A stretch of 11,383 nt of DNA from Acidobacteriota bacterium. Its GTDB lineage: Bacteria > Acidobacteriota > Terriglobia > Terriglobales > Acidobacteriaceae. Under the pieces are notes generated by a model. It was not told where the DNA came from, did not search any database, and saw nothing but the letters and a program-made list of their open reading frames with translations. A program made the position numbers and the translations under genes. Position 1 is the stretch's first letter, and each line of letters begins with the position of its first letter. The stretch covers positions 1 through 11,383 of the forward strand of contig QIAR01000050.1 in assembly GCA_003225595.1 (NCBI GenBank). The letters run 5' to 3'. Below are positions 1 through 6,705 of this stretch, piece by piece.

Positions 1-236
1 AAGACGGCAGCTACAGCTTCCGCGCGCACGGGCACTCACTTAGGGCGTACAGGGCGGACGAAATTGACGCGTTGGTGGCCTACGTTGTGCCGGAGAACGC
101 GTGGTATGTGTTTCCGGTGAAAGTGGTCCGGCTCCTGAGGTCGTTGAAGCTGTTTACTGGGAGCCGGAAGAGGAGGTCGAAGTTTGAAAAGTACCGCGAG
201 GCGTGGTGGATTCTGCGAGGAGAGGGCGGGAGTTGA
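1..236 (+). CDS. PD-(D/E)XK endonuclease-like protein, C-terminal end (partial)
   Basis: The window opens inside this gene. The frame starting at base 3 reads 77 residues to a TGA at 234-236. The visible part begins DGSYSFRAHG, continues with an acidic/hydrophobic stretch (DEIDALVAYVVPENAWYVFP), and ends with a basic helix and an EKYREAWWILRG motif. That end resembles, from memory, the C-terminus of the small group-I-intron-associated PD-(D/E)XK endonuclease family, where a strand following the catalytic core carries the D-(V/I)-D..V(A)-Y pattern and the protein ends in a KYREAW-like helix. The catalytic D...(D/E)xK residues would lie upstream and cannot be checked, so nuclease activity is unproven. 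No intron or neighbouring mobile element is visible. It ends 36 bp from the convergent VOC gene. Confidence 0.68.
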   Translation, partial: DGSYSFRAHGHSLRAYRADEIDALVAYVVPENAWYVFPVKVVRLLRSLKLFTGSRKRRSKFEKYREAWWILRGEGGS

Positions 237-272
237 GATTCCCACCCTTTAAATCCGCAAAAAGCGGCGCAC

Positions 273-659
273 TCAGGAAGACAAGTCTGTCGGATGCGTG
301 GGCTGGTAAAGGCCGATCTCGCCGCCGCTGGGCAACTGGATGGTCGTCTTTGTTCCCCAAGGTGCTTCTTCGACCGGTGAGCAAGTGACACTTTTGGCCT
401 GCAGGGATTTGATGAGCGAATGCAAGTCGTCGCACATCAAGTAGAGCACGGCGCCAAGCAGGTGACGCCCTCCATGAAGTTGTCCGGTGATTCCGTCAGA
501 GGGATGGATGCCGGCTTCCGCGGGAGGTAGCGCAAAGATCAGCCAACCGTCACCCGCATCTACGGCACGAAATCCGAGAACGTCGCGAAAGAACGCGCGA
601 TCGGCCTCCGGCTTGTCGCTGTAGAGGAGGATGTGAGCACCAGTAATCCCAGTCATCAT
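273..659 (-). CDS. VOC-superfamily (glyoxalase/bleomycin-resistance fold) protein
   Basis: This is a small cytoplasmic protein of 128 residues, the usual size for a single-chain VOC protein with two beta-alpha-beta-beta-beta modules. The first module begins GAHILLYS followed by an EADRAFFRDVLGF helix, typical of the family's first strand and helix. The second begins HLLGAVLYLMCDDL and ends GGEIGLYQP. His9 on the first strand and Glu114 on the last strand are placed as metal ligands usually are in this superfamily. The substrate cannot be told; family members include glyoxalase I, dioxygenases and antibiotic-binding proteins. The start is chosen at 659 (or the adjacent ATG at 656), because longer versions run into the upstream helicase gene and lack the fold. 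No strong Shine-Dalgarno site is visible. It lies 13 bp after the helicase stop, so it is probably co-transcribed with it. Confidence 0.82.
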   Translation of the reverse strand: MMTGITGAHILLYSDKPEADRAFFRDVLGFRAVDAGDGWLIFALPPAEAGIHPSDGITGQLHGGRHLLGAVLYLMCDDLHSLIKSLQAKSVTCSPVEEAPWGTKTTIQLPSGGEIGLYQPTHPTDLSS

Positions 660-672
660 GACGGGAAGTTTA

Positions 673-2697
673 TCAGGGGGGATACCGGCTTCCACCGAAA
701 AACTCCTCCACATCCCGCAACTCCGTCGTCTTTTTATAATTCGGCAGACTCTCCACGAACACGCGCCCATAGGCCTTCTTCAGGATGCGGTTGTCGAGCA
801 GCGCCAGCAGCCCACGATCATGCAGCGAGCGGATCAGGCGTCCGAAGCCCTGTTTCAGCGTGATCACCGCGGCCGGCACTTGATATTGAAAGAAGGCGTT
901 GCCGCACTCGGCATCAATGGCACGCACCCGGGCCGCTACGATCGGGTCGCTGGGAACGGCGAACGGCAGGCGGTCGATGATCACGCAACTGAGCTGCTCG
1001 CCCTGCACATCTACCCCCTGCCAAAAGGACGACGTACCGAACAAAACAGAATGTGGTGTGAGGCGGAATTCCTCGAGCAGAACGCTCTTGGGCGCGTCCC
1101 CTTGCAGGAGCATAGGAAATTCGAGCTCCCCCAGCAGACGTTGATATATATCATTCATCTGGGCGTAACTGGTGAACAGGACGAATGCTCGTCCGCGGGT
1201 GATCTCCAGCAGCCGCCGGATGCGATCGGAAGCGCGCGCGGCAAATTGTGGCGTACGCGGATCGGGTAAATCCGGCGGCACATACAGCATGGCCTGGCTG
1301 GCGTAGTCGAAGTGCGAATCCAGCACCAGCTCGCGCACATGCTCCAACCCGAGCCGCCGCCGCATGTACTCGAATCCTCCACCCACGGCCAGCGTGGCCG
1401 AGGTCAGCACTGCACATTCCAGCTTGTTGAAGAGGCAGGTCTTGAGAATCGGCGCCACATCGATGGGCGTGGCTTGCAGAAAGAGGTTCCAAGCGCCACC
1501 GCGACCGCGCCCGCCCCGGCGCTCAATCCAGAAGACGGTATTGCGATCTTCCGATTCCATCAGGAAACCAAGCTGCACCTGCAATTCCTGGGCCCGGCGC
1601 ACGAAATTAAAAATCTCTTCTGGCTTTGACGGGAGATTTTCCAATTCCGATATCAACCGTAGTAGCGACTGTTGCAGCGCCATAAACTCCTCCCCGTTTT
1701 CTTCCAGAAACTCACGGCGGTTCTCGAATGCAAACCGTCCCTCACCGGGGGGTAGCAGTGAAAAGAATAGCTGCGAGCGTTCACGCAGGCTCTTCAGGGC
1801 GCCAGATATGGAAGCCGAGAGCAGTTTGTTGCGTTGCAGCGAGCCTTCCACGTCACGGCACAGTTCGTCCATTCGCGTATTGCTAAGGGACACCCCAAAA
1901 TAGCTTCCCGCCACATCCTCCAGTTCCTGCGCTTCGTCGAAGATGACGGTGCCCACCTCCGGCAAGATGCCCGCATCTGGGGCGTACTCTGACGCCTGCT
2001 TGATCGCCAAGTCGGCAAAGAACAGGTGATGATTGACGATGATGATGTCGCTCTCCAGCGCCCGGCGATGCATTTCGGTGATGAAGCAACGTTCCCAGGA
2101 ACTGCATTTCTGGCCGAGGCAGGTATCCGATCGGGCGTCCAGCTTGTGCCAGAGCGCGCTAGCTTCGGGCAGTGACGCCAGTTCCGCTCGATCGCCGGTT
2201 TGAGTCGCTTTCTCCCACGCGGCAATGGCCCGGTAATGTTCGATCTCCTCCAGCCCGCTCAGCACCGGCTCATCAGTGAGGTCGTAGAGCTTCTTGCGGC
2301 ACAGATAATTGTTGCGGCCTTTCATGTAGCAGACGTTCAGCTTACCTTCGGCATTCGGAAACAGCGCCTGCTCGAGAAAGGGAATGTCTTTGTAGAAGAG
2401 TTGCTCCTGGAGATTTTTGGTGCCGGTCGAAATTATCACTCGCTTGCCCGAGCGGATCACCGGCAGCAAATATGCCAGCGTCTTGCCCGTGCCCGTGCCG
2501 GCTTCAACAATCAGGTGACGTTTTTCTTCGAGAGCCTGTTCCACGGCCTGCGCCATCTGCAGTTGTCCGCGGCGGAATTCGTAGGCCGGATGGGTGCGCG
2601 AAAGTAAGCCGCCAGGCGCGAAGAACTGGTACATCGAAATGTCGCGCAGGGACGCGCTTCGAGTGCCGGGAGACGCGGGCTGAGAGGTCGAGGCCAC
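673..2697 (-). CDS. DinG/YoaA-type ATP-dependent DNA helicase (XPD-like, 4Fe-4S)
   Basis: This 674-residue superfamily 2 helicase belongs to the XPD/Rad3/DinG group, 5'-3' DNA helicases that act in repair and in removing R-loops or blocked forks. The motifs appear in order. A Q-like region FRRGQLQMAQA is at 41-51. Walker A AGTGTGKT is at 66-73, motif Ia STGTKNLQEQ at 90-99 and VNHH at 221-224. Walker B DEAQ is at 254-257 (a DEAH variant) and LTSATL at 431-436. Motif V is FWQGVDVQG at 558-566 and motif VI QGFGRLIRS at 616-624. Four cysteines, C133, C193, C198 and C204, have the C-x4-C-x5-C spacing of the DinG iron-sulfur domain. No N-terminal exonuclease domain is present. The first ATG (2697) gives a 21-residue low-complexity extension; Met22 (2634), just before the conserved YQFFAPGG segment, is an alternative start. 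It is divergent from der and followed by the VOC gene. Confidence 0.93.
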   Translation of the reverse strand: MASTSQPASPGTRSASLRDISMYQFFAPGGLLSRTHPAYEFRRGQLQMAQAVEQALEEKRHLIVEAGTGTGKTLAYLLPVIRSGKRVIISTGTKNLQEQLFYKDIPFLEQALFPNAEGKLNVCYMKGRNNYLCRKKLYDLTDEPVLSGLEEIEHYRAIAAWEKATQTGDRAELASLPEASALWHKLDARSDTCLGQKCSSWERCFITEMHRRALESDIIIVNHHLFFADLAIKQASEYAPDAGILPEVGTVIFDEAQELEDVAGSYFGVSLSNTRMDELCRDVEGSLQRNKLLSASISGALKSLRERSQLFFSLLPPGEGRFAFENRREFLEENGEEFMALQQSLLRLISELENLPSKPEEIFNFVRRAQELQVQLGFLMESEDRNTVFWIERRGGRGRGGAWNLFLQATPIDVAPILKTCLFNKLECAVLTSATLAVGGGFEYMRRRLGLEHVRELVLDSHFDYASQAMLYVPPDLPDPRTPQFAARASDRIRRLLEITRGRAFVLFTSYAQMNDIYQRLLGELEFPMLLQGDAPKSVLLEEFRLTPHSVLFGTSSFWQGVDVQGEQLSCVIIDRLPFAVPSDPIVAARVRAIDAECGNAFFQYQVPAAVITLKQGFGRLIRSLHDRGLLALLDNRILKKAYGRVFVESLPNYKKTTELRDVEEFFGGSRYPP

Positions 2698-2705
2698 GGA
2701 GTCTC

Positions 2706-2712
2706 TATAATA
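2706..2712. promoter_or_regulatory. Symmetric -10-like motif (TATAATA) between divergent genes
   Basis: TATAATA fits the TATNATA pattern, which reads as a -10 hexamer on both strands: TATAAT forwards and TATTAT in reverse. It lies between the helicase (- strand, start 2697) and der (+ strand, start 2865). Forwards it would give a der transcript with a leader of about 145 nt containing the inverted repeat. In reverse it would start transcription only a few bases before the helicase ATG, so that mRNA would be nearly leaderless unless Met22 is the real start. No good -35 box is seen on either side, so this is a tentative call. Confidence 0.33.
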
Positions 2713-2770
2713 ACCAGTTCCGAGTGCCGTGTACCGATCCTAGGACAGAGAGCCCAGGCGGCGAAATGAC

Positions 2771-2842
2771 CCACAAAGCACACAAAGATACACGAAGGCG
2801 GTTCGGCCGACTTTACCTCGTGGTCCCTTGTGTCCTTTGTGG
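2771..2842. repeat. 72-bp imperfect inverted repeat (CCACAAAG type)
   Basis: The left arm at 2771-2798 starts CCACAAAGCACACAAAG. The right arm at 2816-2842 ends CTTGTGTCCTTTGTGG. They are imperfect inverted copies around a 17-bp centre that itself contains the palindrome CGGCCG. The element resembles a dispersed palindromic intergenic repeat common, to my recollection, in acidobacterial and related genomes. Its right edge lies 22 bp before the der start codon, so in a der transcript it would form a large hairpin in the leader. Confidence 0.7.
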
Positions 2843-2864
2843 TTAGAGTTCCTTATCTGTTTTT

Positions 2865-4322
2865 GTGGACCAAATTCCCTCCAACTCGAGGCCGTCGCTA
2901 TCCACAGCCGCCCCCCTCATCGCCATCGTAGGCCGTCCCAACGTGGGGAAATCTACGCTCTTCAATAAGCTGGTGGGTTCGCGGCGAGCCATTGTGGGCA
3001 ATGAGCCCGGCATCACGCGTGACCGACTCTATGGCGAGACCGAATGGCGCGGGCACCGCATGCGCGTGGTCGACACCGGCGGCATCCTGCCGGAAGACAA
3101 TGACCACATTCCGTCCGAGGTTTTTCGTCAGGCCAAAACTGCTCTCGATGACGCTGACGCGGTCATTATGCTGGTTGACGGCCGCAGCGAACTCACCGCT
3201 CCCGACCTCGAACTTGCACGCCTGCTCATCCGCGCCGGCAAACCACTCTTCCTCGCGGTCAACAAAATCGACAGCGATAAGCAAGTGGCACTCGCTGAAG
3301 AATTTTATCGCTTGGGAATCCGGAGGTTGTTTCCCATCTCCGCCGAGCATGGCCGTGGTATCGATGACTTGCTCGACGCAGTTTTGGAAAGCTTGAAACT
3401 GGGGACTTTGAAACCTGAAACCACTGAACTCGCGGAAAACGCCGAGGATGAATGGGGTGTACGTACTACCACTGAGTCCCAAGAAATCAGAGTTGCGATC
3501 ATCGGCCACCCCAACGTCGGCAAGTCCACGCTACTGAACCGGCTCACGGGCACTTCCCGCGCCATCGTCTCTCCCCTTCCTGGCACAACGCGCGATGCGG
3601 TGGATGAAATTGTTGAGCATGGCGGCCGGCGCATCCGCTTCATCGACACGGCCGGCATCCGCCGCAAGGGAAAGACAAAACTCATGGCGGAGAAACTCTC
3701 GGTGGTAATGGCGCGCAAGCATCTTGAAGCCGCTGACATTGCGCTGGTGGTGATTGACGCCACCGAAGGCGTGAGCGCACTGGACGCTTCCATTGCCGGC
3801 TACGCCCACGAGAGCGGACGCTCGGTAATCATCCTGGTCAACAAGTGGGACCTGGTTACCAGCGGCCAGAAACGCGGCGTGCGCCAATCGAAAGCTGCCC
3901 GCATGCAAGAGAGCAAGCGTCCCACCGACCGCAATGCATATGAGCAGCGTCTGCGATATGCGCTAAAGTTTCTGCGCTATGCGCCCGTGCTGTTCGTCTC
4001 CGCCCTGACGGGCAGGGGCACGGAAAACATTATTCCCGCCATCGAAGAAGTAGCCGCCGAGCGCCGCAAGCGCATCCCTACGGGCGAGATGAACCGGTTC
4101 CTGAAGACTGTGGATTTCGAGCGCGCGGGCGTTCCCTCCCGCCAACAGGTCAAGATCTACTACATGACACAGGCGGCGGTCGCACCGCCAACCTTCATTC
4201 TCTTCACCGACCGGGCGGTGAAGTTGCACTTCTCCTATCAGCGCTTCCTGGAAAACCAAATCCGCCGTGCCTTCGGCTTCGTGGGCACGCCAATTTGGAT
4301 TAAGAACCGGGCAAGAGATTAG
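2865..4322 (+). CDS. der: Ribosome-assembly GTPase Der (EngA), two tandem G domains
   Basis: Der binds the maturing 50S subunit in the cytoplasm and couples GTP hydrolysis to its late assembly. The 485-residue protein shows both GTPase domains and the C-terminal KH-like domain. In the first G domain, G1 GRPNVGKST is at 23-31, G3 DTGG at 70-73, G4 NKID at 133-136 and SA at 159-160. In the second, G1 GHPNVGKST is at 214-222, G3 DTAG at 261-264, G4 NKWD at 326-329 and SA at 379-380. The KH-like domain runs from about 400 to 480 (QVKIYYMTQ, PPTFILF). A GTG at 2865 is the only usual start after the in-frame TAG at 2844; it has no clear Shine-Dalgarno site. The segment between NKWD and SA of the second domain is about 20 residues longer than I recall in E. 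coli Der and is strongly basic (see findings). The gene is transcribed away from the helicase. Confidence 0.96.
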   Translation: MDQIPSNSRPSLSTAAPLIAIVGRPNVGKSTLFNKLVGSRRAIVGNEPGITRDRLYGETEWRGHRMRVVDTGGILPEDNDHIPSEVFRQAKTALDDADAVIMLVDGRSELTAPDLELARLLIRAGKPLFLAVNKIDSDKQVALAEEFYRLGIRRLFPISAEHGRGIDDLLDAVLESLKLGTLKPETTELAENAEDEWGVRTTTESQEIRVAIIGHPNVGKSTLLNRLTGTSRAIVSPLPGTTRDAVDEIVEHGGRRIRFIDTAGIRRKGKTKLMAEKLSVVMARKHLEAADIALVVIDATEGVSALDASIAGYAHESGRSVIILVNKWDLVTSGQKRGVRQSKAARMQESKRPTDRNAYEQRLRYALKFLRYAPVLFVSALTGRGTENIIPAIEEVAAERRKRIPTGEMNRFLKTVDFERAGVPSRQQVKIYYMTQAAVAPPTFILFTDRAVKLHFSYQRFLENQIRRAFGFVGTPIWIKNRARD

Positions 4323-4335
4323 TCGCGAAAGCACT

Positions 4336-5127
4336 GTGCTCTCGCTGCGGGCTGTTAAATCAGCCCCACGCGGTCCAGTCCTGCATCGCAACGCATATCA
4401 CCGTAGCGGCTTTGTATCAATGACGCTGTCCACTATGCTCGGGCTTGCTCCAGCCAGCGCTCAAGATAACTATGAAATTCAGGTTTATGGCGGCGAGACT
4501 GTCCCGCCGGGCACCACTATGGTTGAGTTGCACTCGAACTTCACTGCCAAGGGAAGTAAAACGAAGGTCGGTGGTCTTGAGCCGACCCATCACGCGGAGC
4601 ATGAGACCATTGAGATCACCCAGGGCATCACCGACTGGTTCGAAACTGGCTTTTACATCTTCACCACCATCCAGCCGGAAGGCGGTTGGGAATGGGTCGG
4701 CGACCATATCCGTCCTCGCGTCGCGATTCCCGCGTCTTGGCACTGGCCGGTGGGGCTCAGCTTGTCGCAGGAGTTCGGTTACCAGAGGCGCAAGTTTTCT
4801 GCCGACACCTGGACCTGGGAAATCCGTCCCATCATCGATAAAAAAATCGGGCGCTGGTATCTCTCCTTCAATCCCACGCTCGATCGCTCGTTTCACGGGG
4901 AGAGTGTTCATCGCGGCGTGGAGTTTTCCCCCAACGCCAAGGTCAGCTTGGATTTCACACGACACATCGCTGGCGGTCTGGAGTACTGCGGCGCCTACGG
5001 TCCGCTCACCGGCTTTGATCCGCTGGCTGATCAGGGGCAGCAATTTTTCCCGACCATCGACCTGGATCTGGGGGCCGCAGTGGGAGTTCAACTTCGGTGT
5101 AGGGATCGGAGCCACGCGGTCGACTGA
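4336..5127 (+). CDS. Secreted, probably outer-membrane beta-barrel-like protein, 3' end frameshifted
   Basis: The protein has an export signal: a basic N-region, a hydrophobic stretch FVSMTLSTMLGLAPASA, and a likely signal-peptidase cut before QDNYEIQVYG. The mature part is rich in alternating polar/aromatic beta strands and Trp (EITQGITDWFETGFYIFT, WYLSFNPTLDRSFHG, KVSLDFTRHIAGGLEY). This pattern suggests an outer-membrane barrel or periplasmic beta-protein. It matches, from memory, a conserved uncharacterised acidobacterial family; no function is known to me. The start is uncertain: GTG 4336 gives a full signal peptide, whereas ATG 4420 gives a very short one with no positive charge, and an ATG at 4267 would overlap der by 56 bp. 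As written the frame ends at 5127, but the family-like ending lies in the +1 frame to 5206. It begins 13 bp after der and may be read through from it. Confidence 0.72.
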   Translation: MLSLRAVKSAPRGPVLHRNAYHRSGFVSMTLSTMLGLAPASAQDNYEIQVYGGETVPPGTTMVELHSNFTAKGSKTKVGGLEPTHHAEHETIEITQGITDWFETGFYIFTTIQPEGGWEWVGDHIRPRVAIPASWHWPVGLSLSQEFGYQRRKFSADTWTWEIRPIIDKKIGRWYLSFNPTLDRSFHGESVHRGVEFSPNAKVSLDFTRHIAGGLEYCGAYGPLTGFDPLADQGQQFFPTIDLDLGAAVGVQLRCRDRSHAVD

Positions 5128-5206
5128 TCACCTGATCATCAAGTGCATCCTCGGCCGTCGCTTTTCCTGGAAGCGCAATCGTGGAGCGCGTCCGCGTGCG
5201 CAATAG
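5075..5206 (+). pseudogene. Out-of-frame 3' continuation of the secreted beta-protein gene
   Basis: Removing one G from the run GGGGG at 5070-5074 turns the upstream frame from ...DLDLGAAVGV into ...DLDLGPQWEF, followed by NFGVGIGATRSTDHL and IIKCILGRRFSW. This restored end has the amphipathic strand pattern and a terminal Arg-Phe typical of the last strand of a barrel, unlike the Arg/Cys-rich tail of the frame as written. The restored frame runs to TAG at 5204-5206, adding a basic tail (KRNRGARPRAQ) that may itself be non-native. Either the gene is mutated or the base is a sequencing or assembly error. Confidence 0.7.
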
Positions 5207-5209
5207 GAG

Positions 5210-6289
5210 CTACGCGATCGGTTCCGGACTCGGTGGCAAGGGCGGCGGCTCGGGGGCTGTGACCGGTGCTGGCGGCTCCGGATGCAGCATCGCGTCAAGG
5301 GCTGGATATCGCGATGCAAAGAAGTAGATCGAGTACGCCGGGAAGAACACGATAGCCGGCGTTGAGATCAGAGCGACAGCGTAGACAATCGCTGCCAGCA
5401 GTATGCTTCCCACCACTATGGCCAGAGTGATTGTGAAGACGTCCCACTTCAATCCTGCAGCCTTGCCGGTCAGAACTGCTACCGCGCCGAGTCCGCCAAC
5501 CGGAATGAGCAAGATGAGTATGACAATGCTCGCAACGATGCCGATGACCACGGCTGCGCCTAGTGCCATGACGATCTTCATACCGACGTAGCCAGCGTAC
5601 CCGCCCTTTTCGGTTTTCAGCATGGGCAATAGTCGACGCCATGCTTCCAGGGCACTCAGGTTCTCCAGTGCCATTTGTGGGATCACAAAATCTTTGGTTA
5701 GCACGTACACCGTTAGCCAGAGCACAAAAAAAACCAGCACAGCAAAGAAGAGCACAATTCCGCCGAGGATCAGCGGCACCAGGTGCTGGCTGGGCTGTTT
5801 CAGCCATCCTAGGGCGAGAGCAAACGCCGCCGGGATCCCCACCAGGATCGTCAATCCCATGACCATGGCGACAAGAACAAGAATCTGCCACACAAAATAG
5901 CGGAACCCAGGACCCTGTCGCCGTCCCCAGTTCTGGCGGATCTCGCAGCGCTTCGCGACTACGCTGTCGAAGAGGATAAAGCGGAAGACGCTGTTCAGGT
6001 ACACCAGCAACAACCAGAGCACCACACCAGCGAACACCAAGAGAAGGATCAATCCGATATAAAGGCCGGGATTCGCGATGGGCAGCGACGCTCCGATTAG
6101 AAAGTGCTGTGACCCGCTGGTTCGCGTGGGCATCTGGAAATTGGCATTGCAGCCGCCCGAACTGAGTTCGCCCGCAAGCAGTCCGACGAGCGCCAGCCGC
6201 GCCCACTGACCTACGCGAAAAGGTCCAAACAATTGCTGCTTGGTGTGCTGGAAGGCCGGGCGGATGGAATCAATGGCGGATAGGGGCAA
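5210..6289 (-). CDS. Polytopic inner-membrane protein, about 6 TM segments, Pro-rich C-terminus
   Basis: This is a 359-residue integral membrane protein of unknown function. Hydrophobic segments lie at about 29-44, 74-98, 131-160, 169-196, 237-272 and 284-315, giving roughly six transmembrane helices. A cytosolic-type loop with KTEKGG precedes the fifth. The C-terminus is a proline/glutamate/alanine tail (PEPPAPVTAPEPPPLPP). The conserved-looking N-terminus SAIDSIRPAFQHTKQQLFGPF and the motif KDFVIPQMALENL recall a family of bacterial membrane proteins annotated as hypothetical or related to the membrane domain of glycerophosphodiester phosphodiesterases, but this is weak. The start is a TTG at 6289, supported by GAGGT (6296-6300 on the complementary strand) 6-7 bp upstream. 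The next in-frame Met, residue 53, would delete the first segment. It converges with the preceding gene with 3 bp between stops if that gene's frameshift is ignored. Confidence 0.85.
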   Translation of the reverse strand: MPLSAIDSIRPAFQHTKQQLFGPFRVGQWARLALVGLLAGELSSGGCNANFQMPTRTSGSQHFLIGASLPIANPGLYIGLILLLVFAGVVLWLLLVYLNSVFRFILFDSVVAKRCEIRQNWGRRQGPGFRYFVWQILVLVAMVMGLTILVGIPAAFALALGWLKQPSQHLVPLILGGIVLFFAVLVFFVLWLTVYVLTKDFVIPQMALENLSALEAWRRLLPMLKTEKGGYAGYVGMKIVMALGAAVVIGIVASIVILILLIPVGGLGAVAVLTGKAAGLKWDVFTITLAIVVGSILLAAIVYAVALISTPAIVFFPAYSIYFFASRYPALDAMLHPEPPAPVTAPEPPPLPPSPEPIA

Positions 6290-6295
6290 GAGCGC

Positions 6296-6300
6296 ACCTC
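6296..6300 (-). promoter_or_regulatory. Shine-Dalgarno site supporting the TTG start at 6289
   Basis: On the minus strand the sequence reads CCGAGGTGCGCTC followed by TTG. The GAGGT core sits 6 bp before the TTG, a good spacing. It is the main reason to accept TTG as the start of the membrane protein. Confidence 0.6.
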
Positions 6301-6327
6301 GGCTCAGGGATCGCGTGCAATGAAGGC

Positions 6328-6356
6328 AAGGTACTGGGAAATCTGCGCAGGGTCAA
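6328..6356 (-). promoter_or_regulatory. Candidate sigma-70-type promoter for the membrane-protein gene
   Basis: Reading the minus strand, TTGACC (5 of 6 to the -35 consensus) is followed after exactly 17 bp by TACCTT. The second hexamer is only 3 of 6 but keeps the key T, A and final T. The predicted start of transcription near 6321 would leave a leader of about 30 nt carrying the GAGGT site before the TTG start, a sensible layout. Confidence 0.42.
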
Positions 6357-6371
6357 TGGGATTTTGGGAAG

Positions 6372-6434
6372 GCAGAGGTCAGAAGGCAGAAGTCAGATTG
6401 CAGATTGCAGATTGCAGATTTCAAGAATCAGAGG
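6372..6434 (+). repeat. Heptamer array, left (9 units)
   Basis: Nine consecutive 7-bp units fit here without gaps: GCAGAGG, TCAGAAG, GCAGAAG, TCAGATT, GCAGATT three times, TCAAGAA, TCAGAGG. They are degenerate versions of a (G/T)CAGANN heptamer. The array is non-coding by appearance. It is the inverted counterpart of the larger array at 6534-6684. Confidence 0.85.
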
Positions 6435-6533
6435 CTAGACGCAGAATTGCTATCTAACGACGGGGACCAATTCACAGTTGAAACGCCGCGTGAGGAACGG
6501 GCTAGAGCGCTTGGCGGAATGCCTTTCACGATG
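6435..6533. other. 99-bp core between two inverted heptamer arrays, no gene seen
   Basis: This stretch lies between the left and right heptamer arrays, which face each other. It has ordinary base composition, no repeat of the heptamer, and no convincing reading frame, promoter or terminator. The 7-mer GGCTAGA near its left end occurs again as GGCTAGA near 6500. The rest of the 6290-6705 gap holds only the membrane-protein promoter region and the arrays. Confidence 0.5.
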
Positions 6534-6684
6534 TCACTTCTGCGCATTCTGACTTCTGCATTCTGACCTCTGACTTCTGCATTCTGACCTCTGACTTCTT
6601 CATTCTGACCTCTGACTTCTTCATTCTGACTTCCGCATTCTGACTCTGCTTTCCGACTTCTGCAATCTGACGCAATCTGCAATT
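6534..6684 (-). repeat. Heptamer array, right (13 perfect-length units plus degenerate flank)
   Basis: From 6550 to 6640 the plus strand consists of 13 gap-free 7-bp units of the types TGACTTC, TGACCTC, TGCATTC and TTCATTC. They carry a higher-order period of 21 bp (TGACCTC, TGACTTC, T(G/T)CATTC) repeated about three times. Degenerate units continue to about 6684. Read on the minus strand, the units are of the same CAGAAGT/CAGAATG kind as the left array, so the two arrays are inverted relative to each other. Confidence 0.88.
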
Positions 6685-6705
6685 GGCGACCGTTGTTGCC
6701 CAAGC

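Noticed and set aside
1..236. Active group I intron or homing element at the left edge
   Set aside because: Only the endonuclease-like C-terminus is visible; no intron core or interrupted gene can be seen, and such endonuclease-like genes often stand alone.
237..272. Small hairpin CCGC-AAAAA-GCGG between the convergent endonuclease and VOC genes
   Set aside because: A four-base stem with no T-run is too weak to call a terminator.
658..1269. Long plus-strand frame of 203 codons
   Set aside because: It lies antisense to the helicase 3' half, whose frame carries all conserved helicase motifs; the plus-strand product shows no domain.
2898..3509. Minus-strand frame of 203 codons
   Set aside because: It is antisense to the first G domain of Der, which is certain from its motifs; a codon-bias shadow.
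4267..4419. ATG 4267 as the start of the secreted beta-protein
   Set aside because: It overlaps der by 56 bp and puts about 50 charged residues before the signal-peptide core; GTG 4336 is a better though unproven choice.
6372..6684. CRISPR-like array
   Set aside because: Units are 7 bp with no spacers and no conserved 25-40 bp repeat; no cas genes are nearby.
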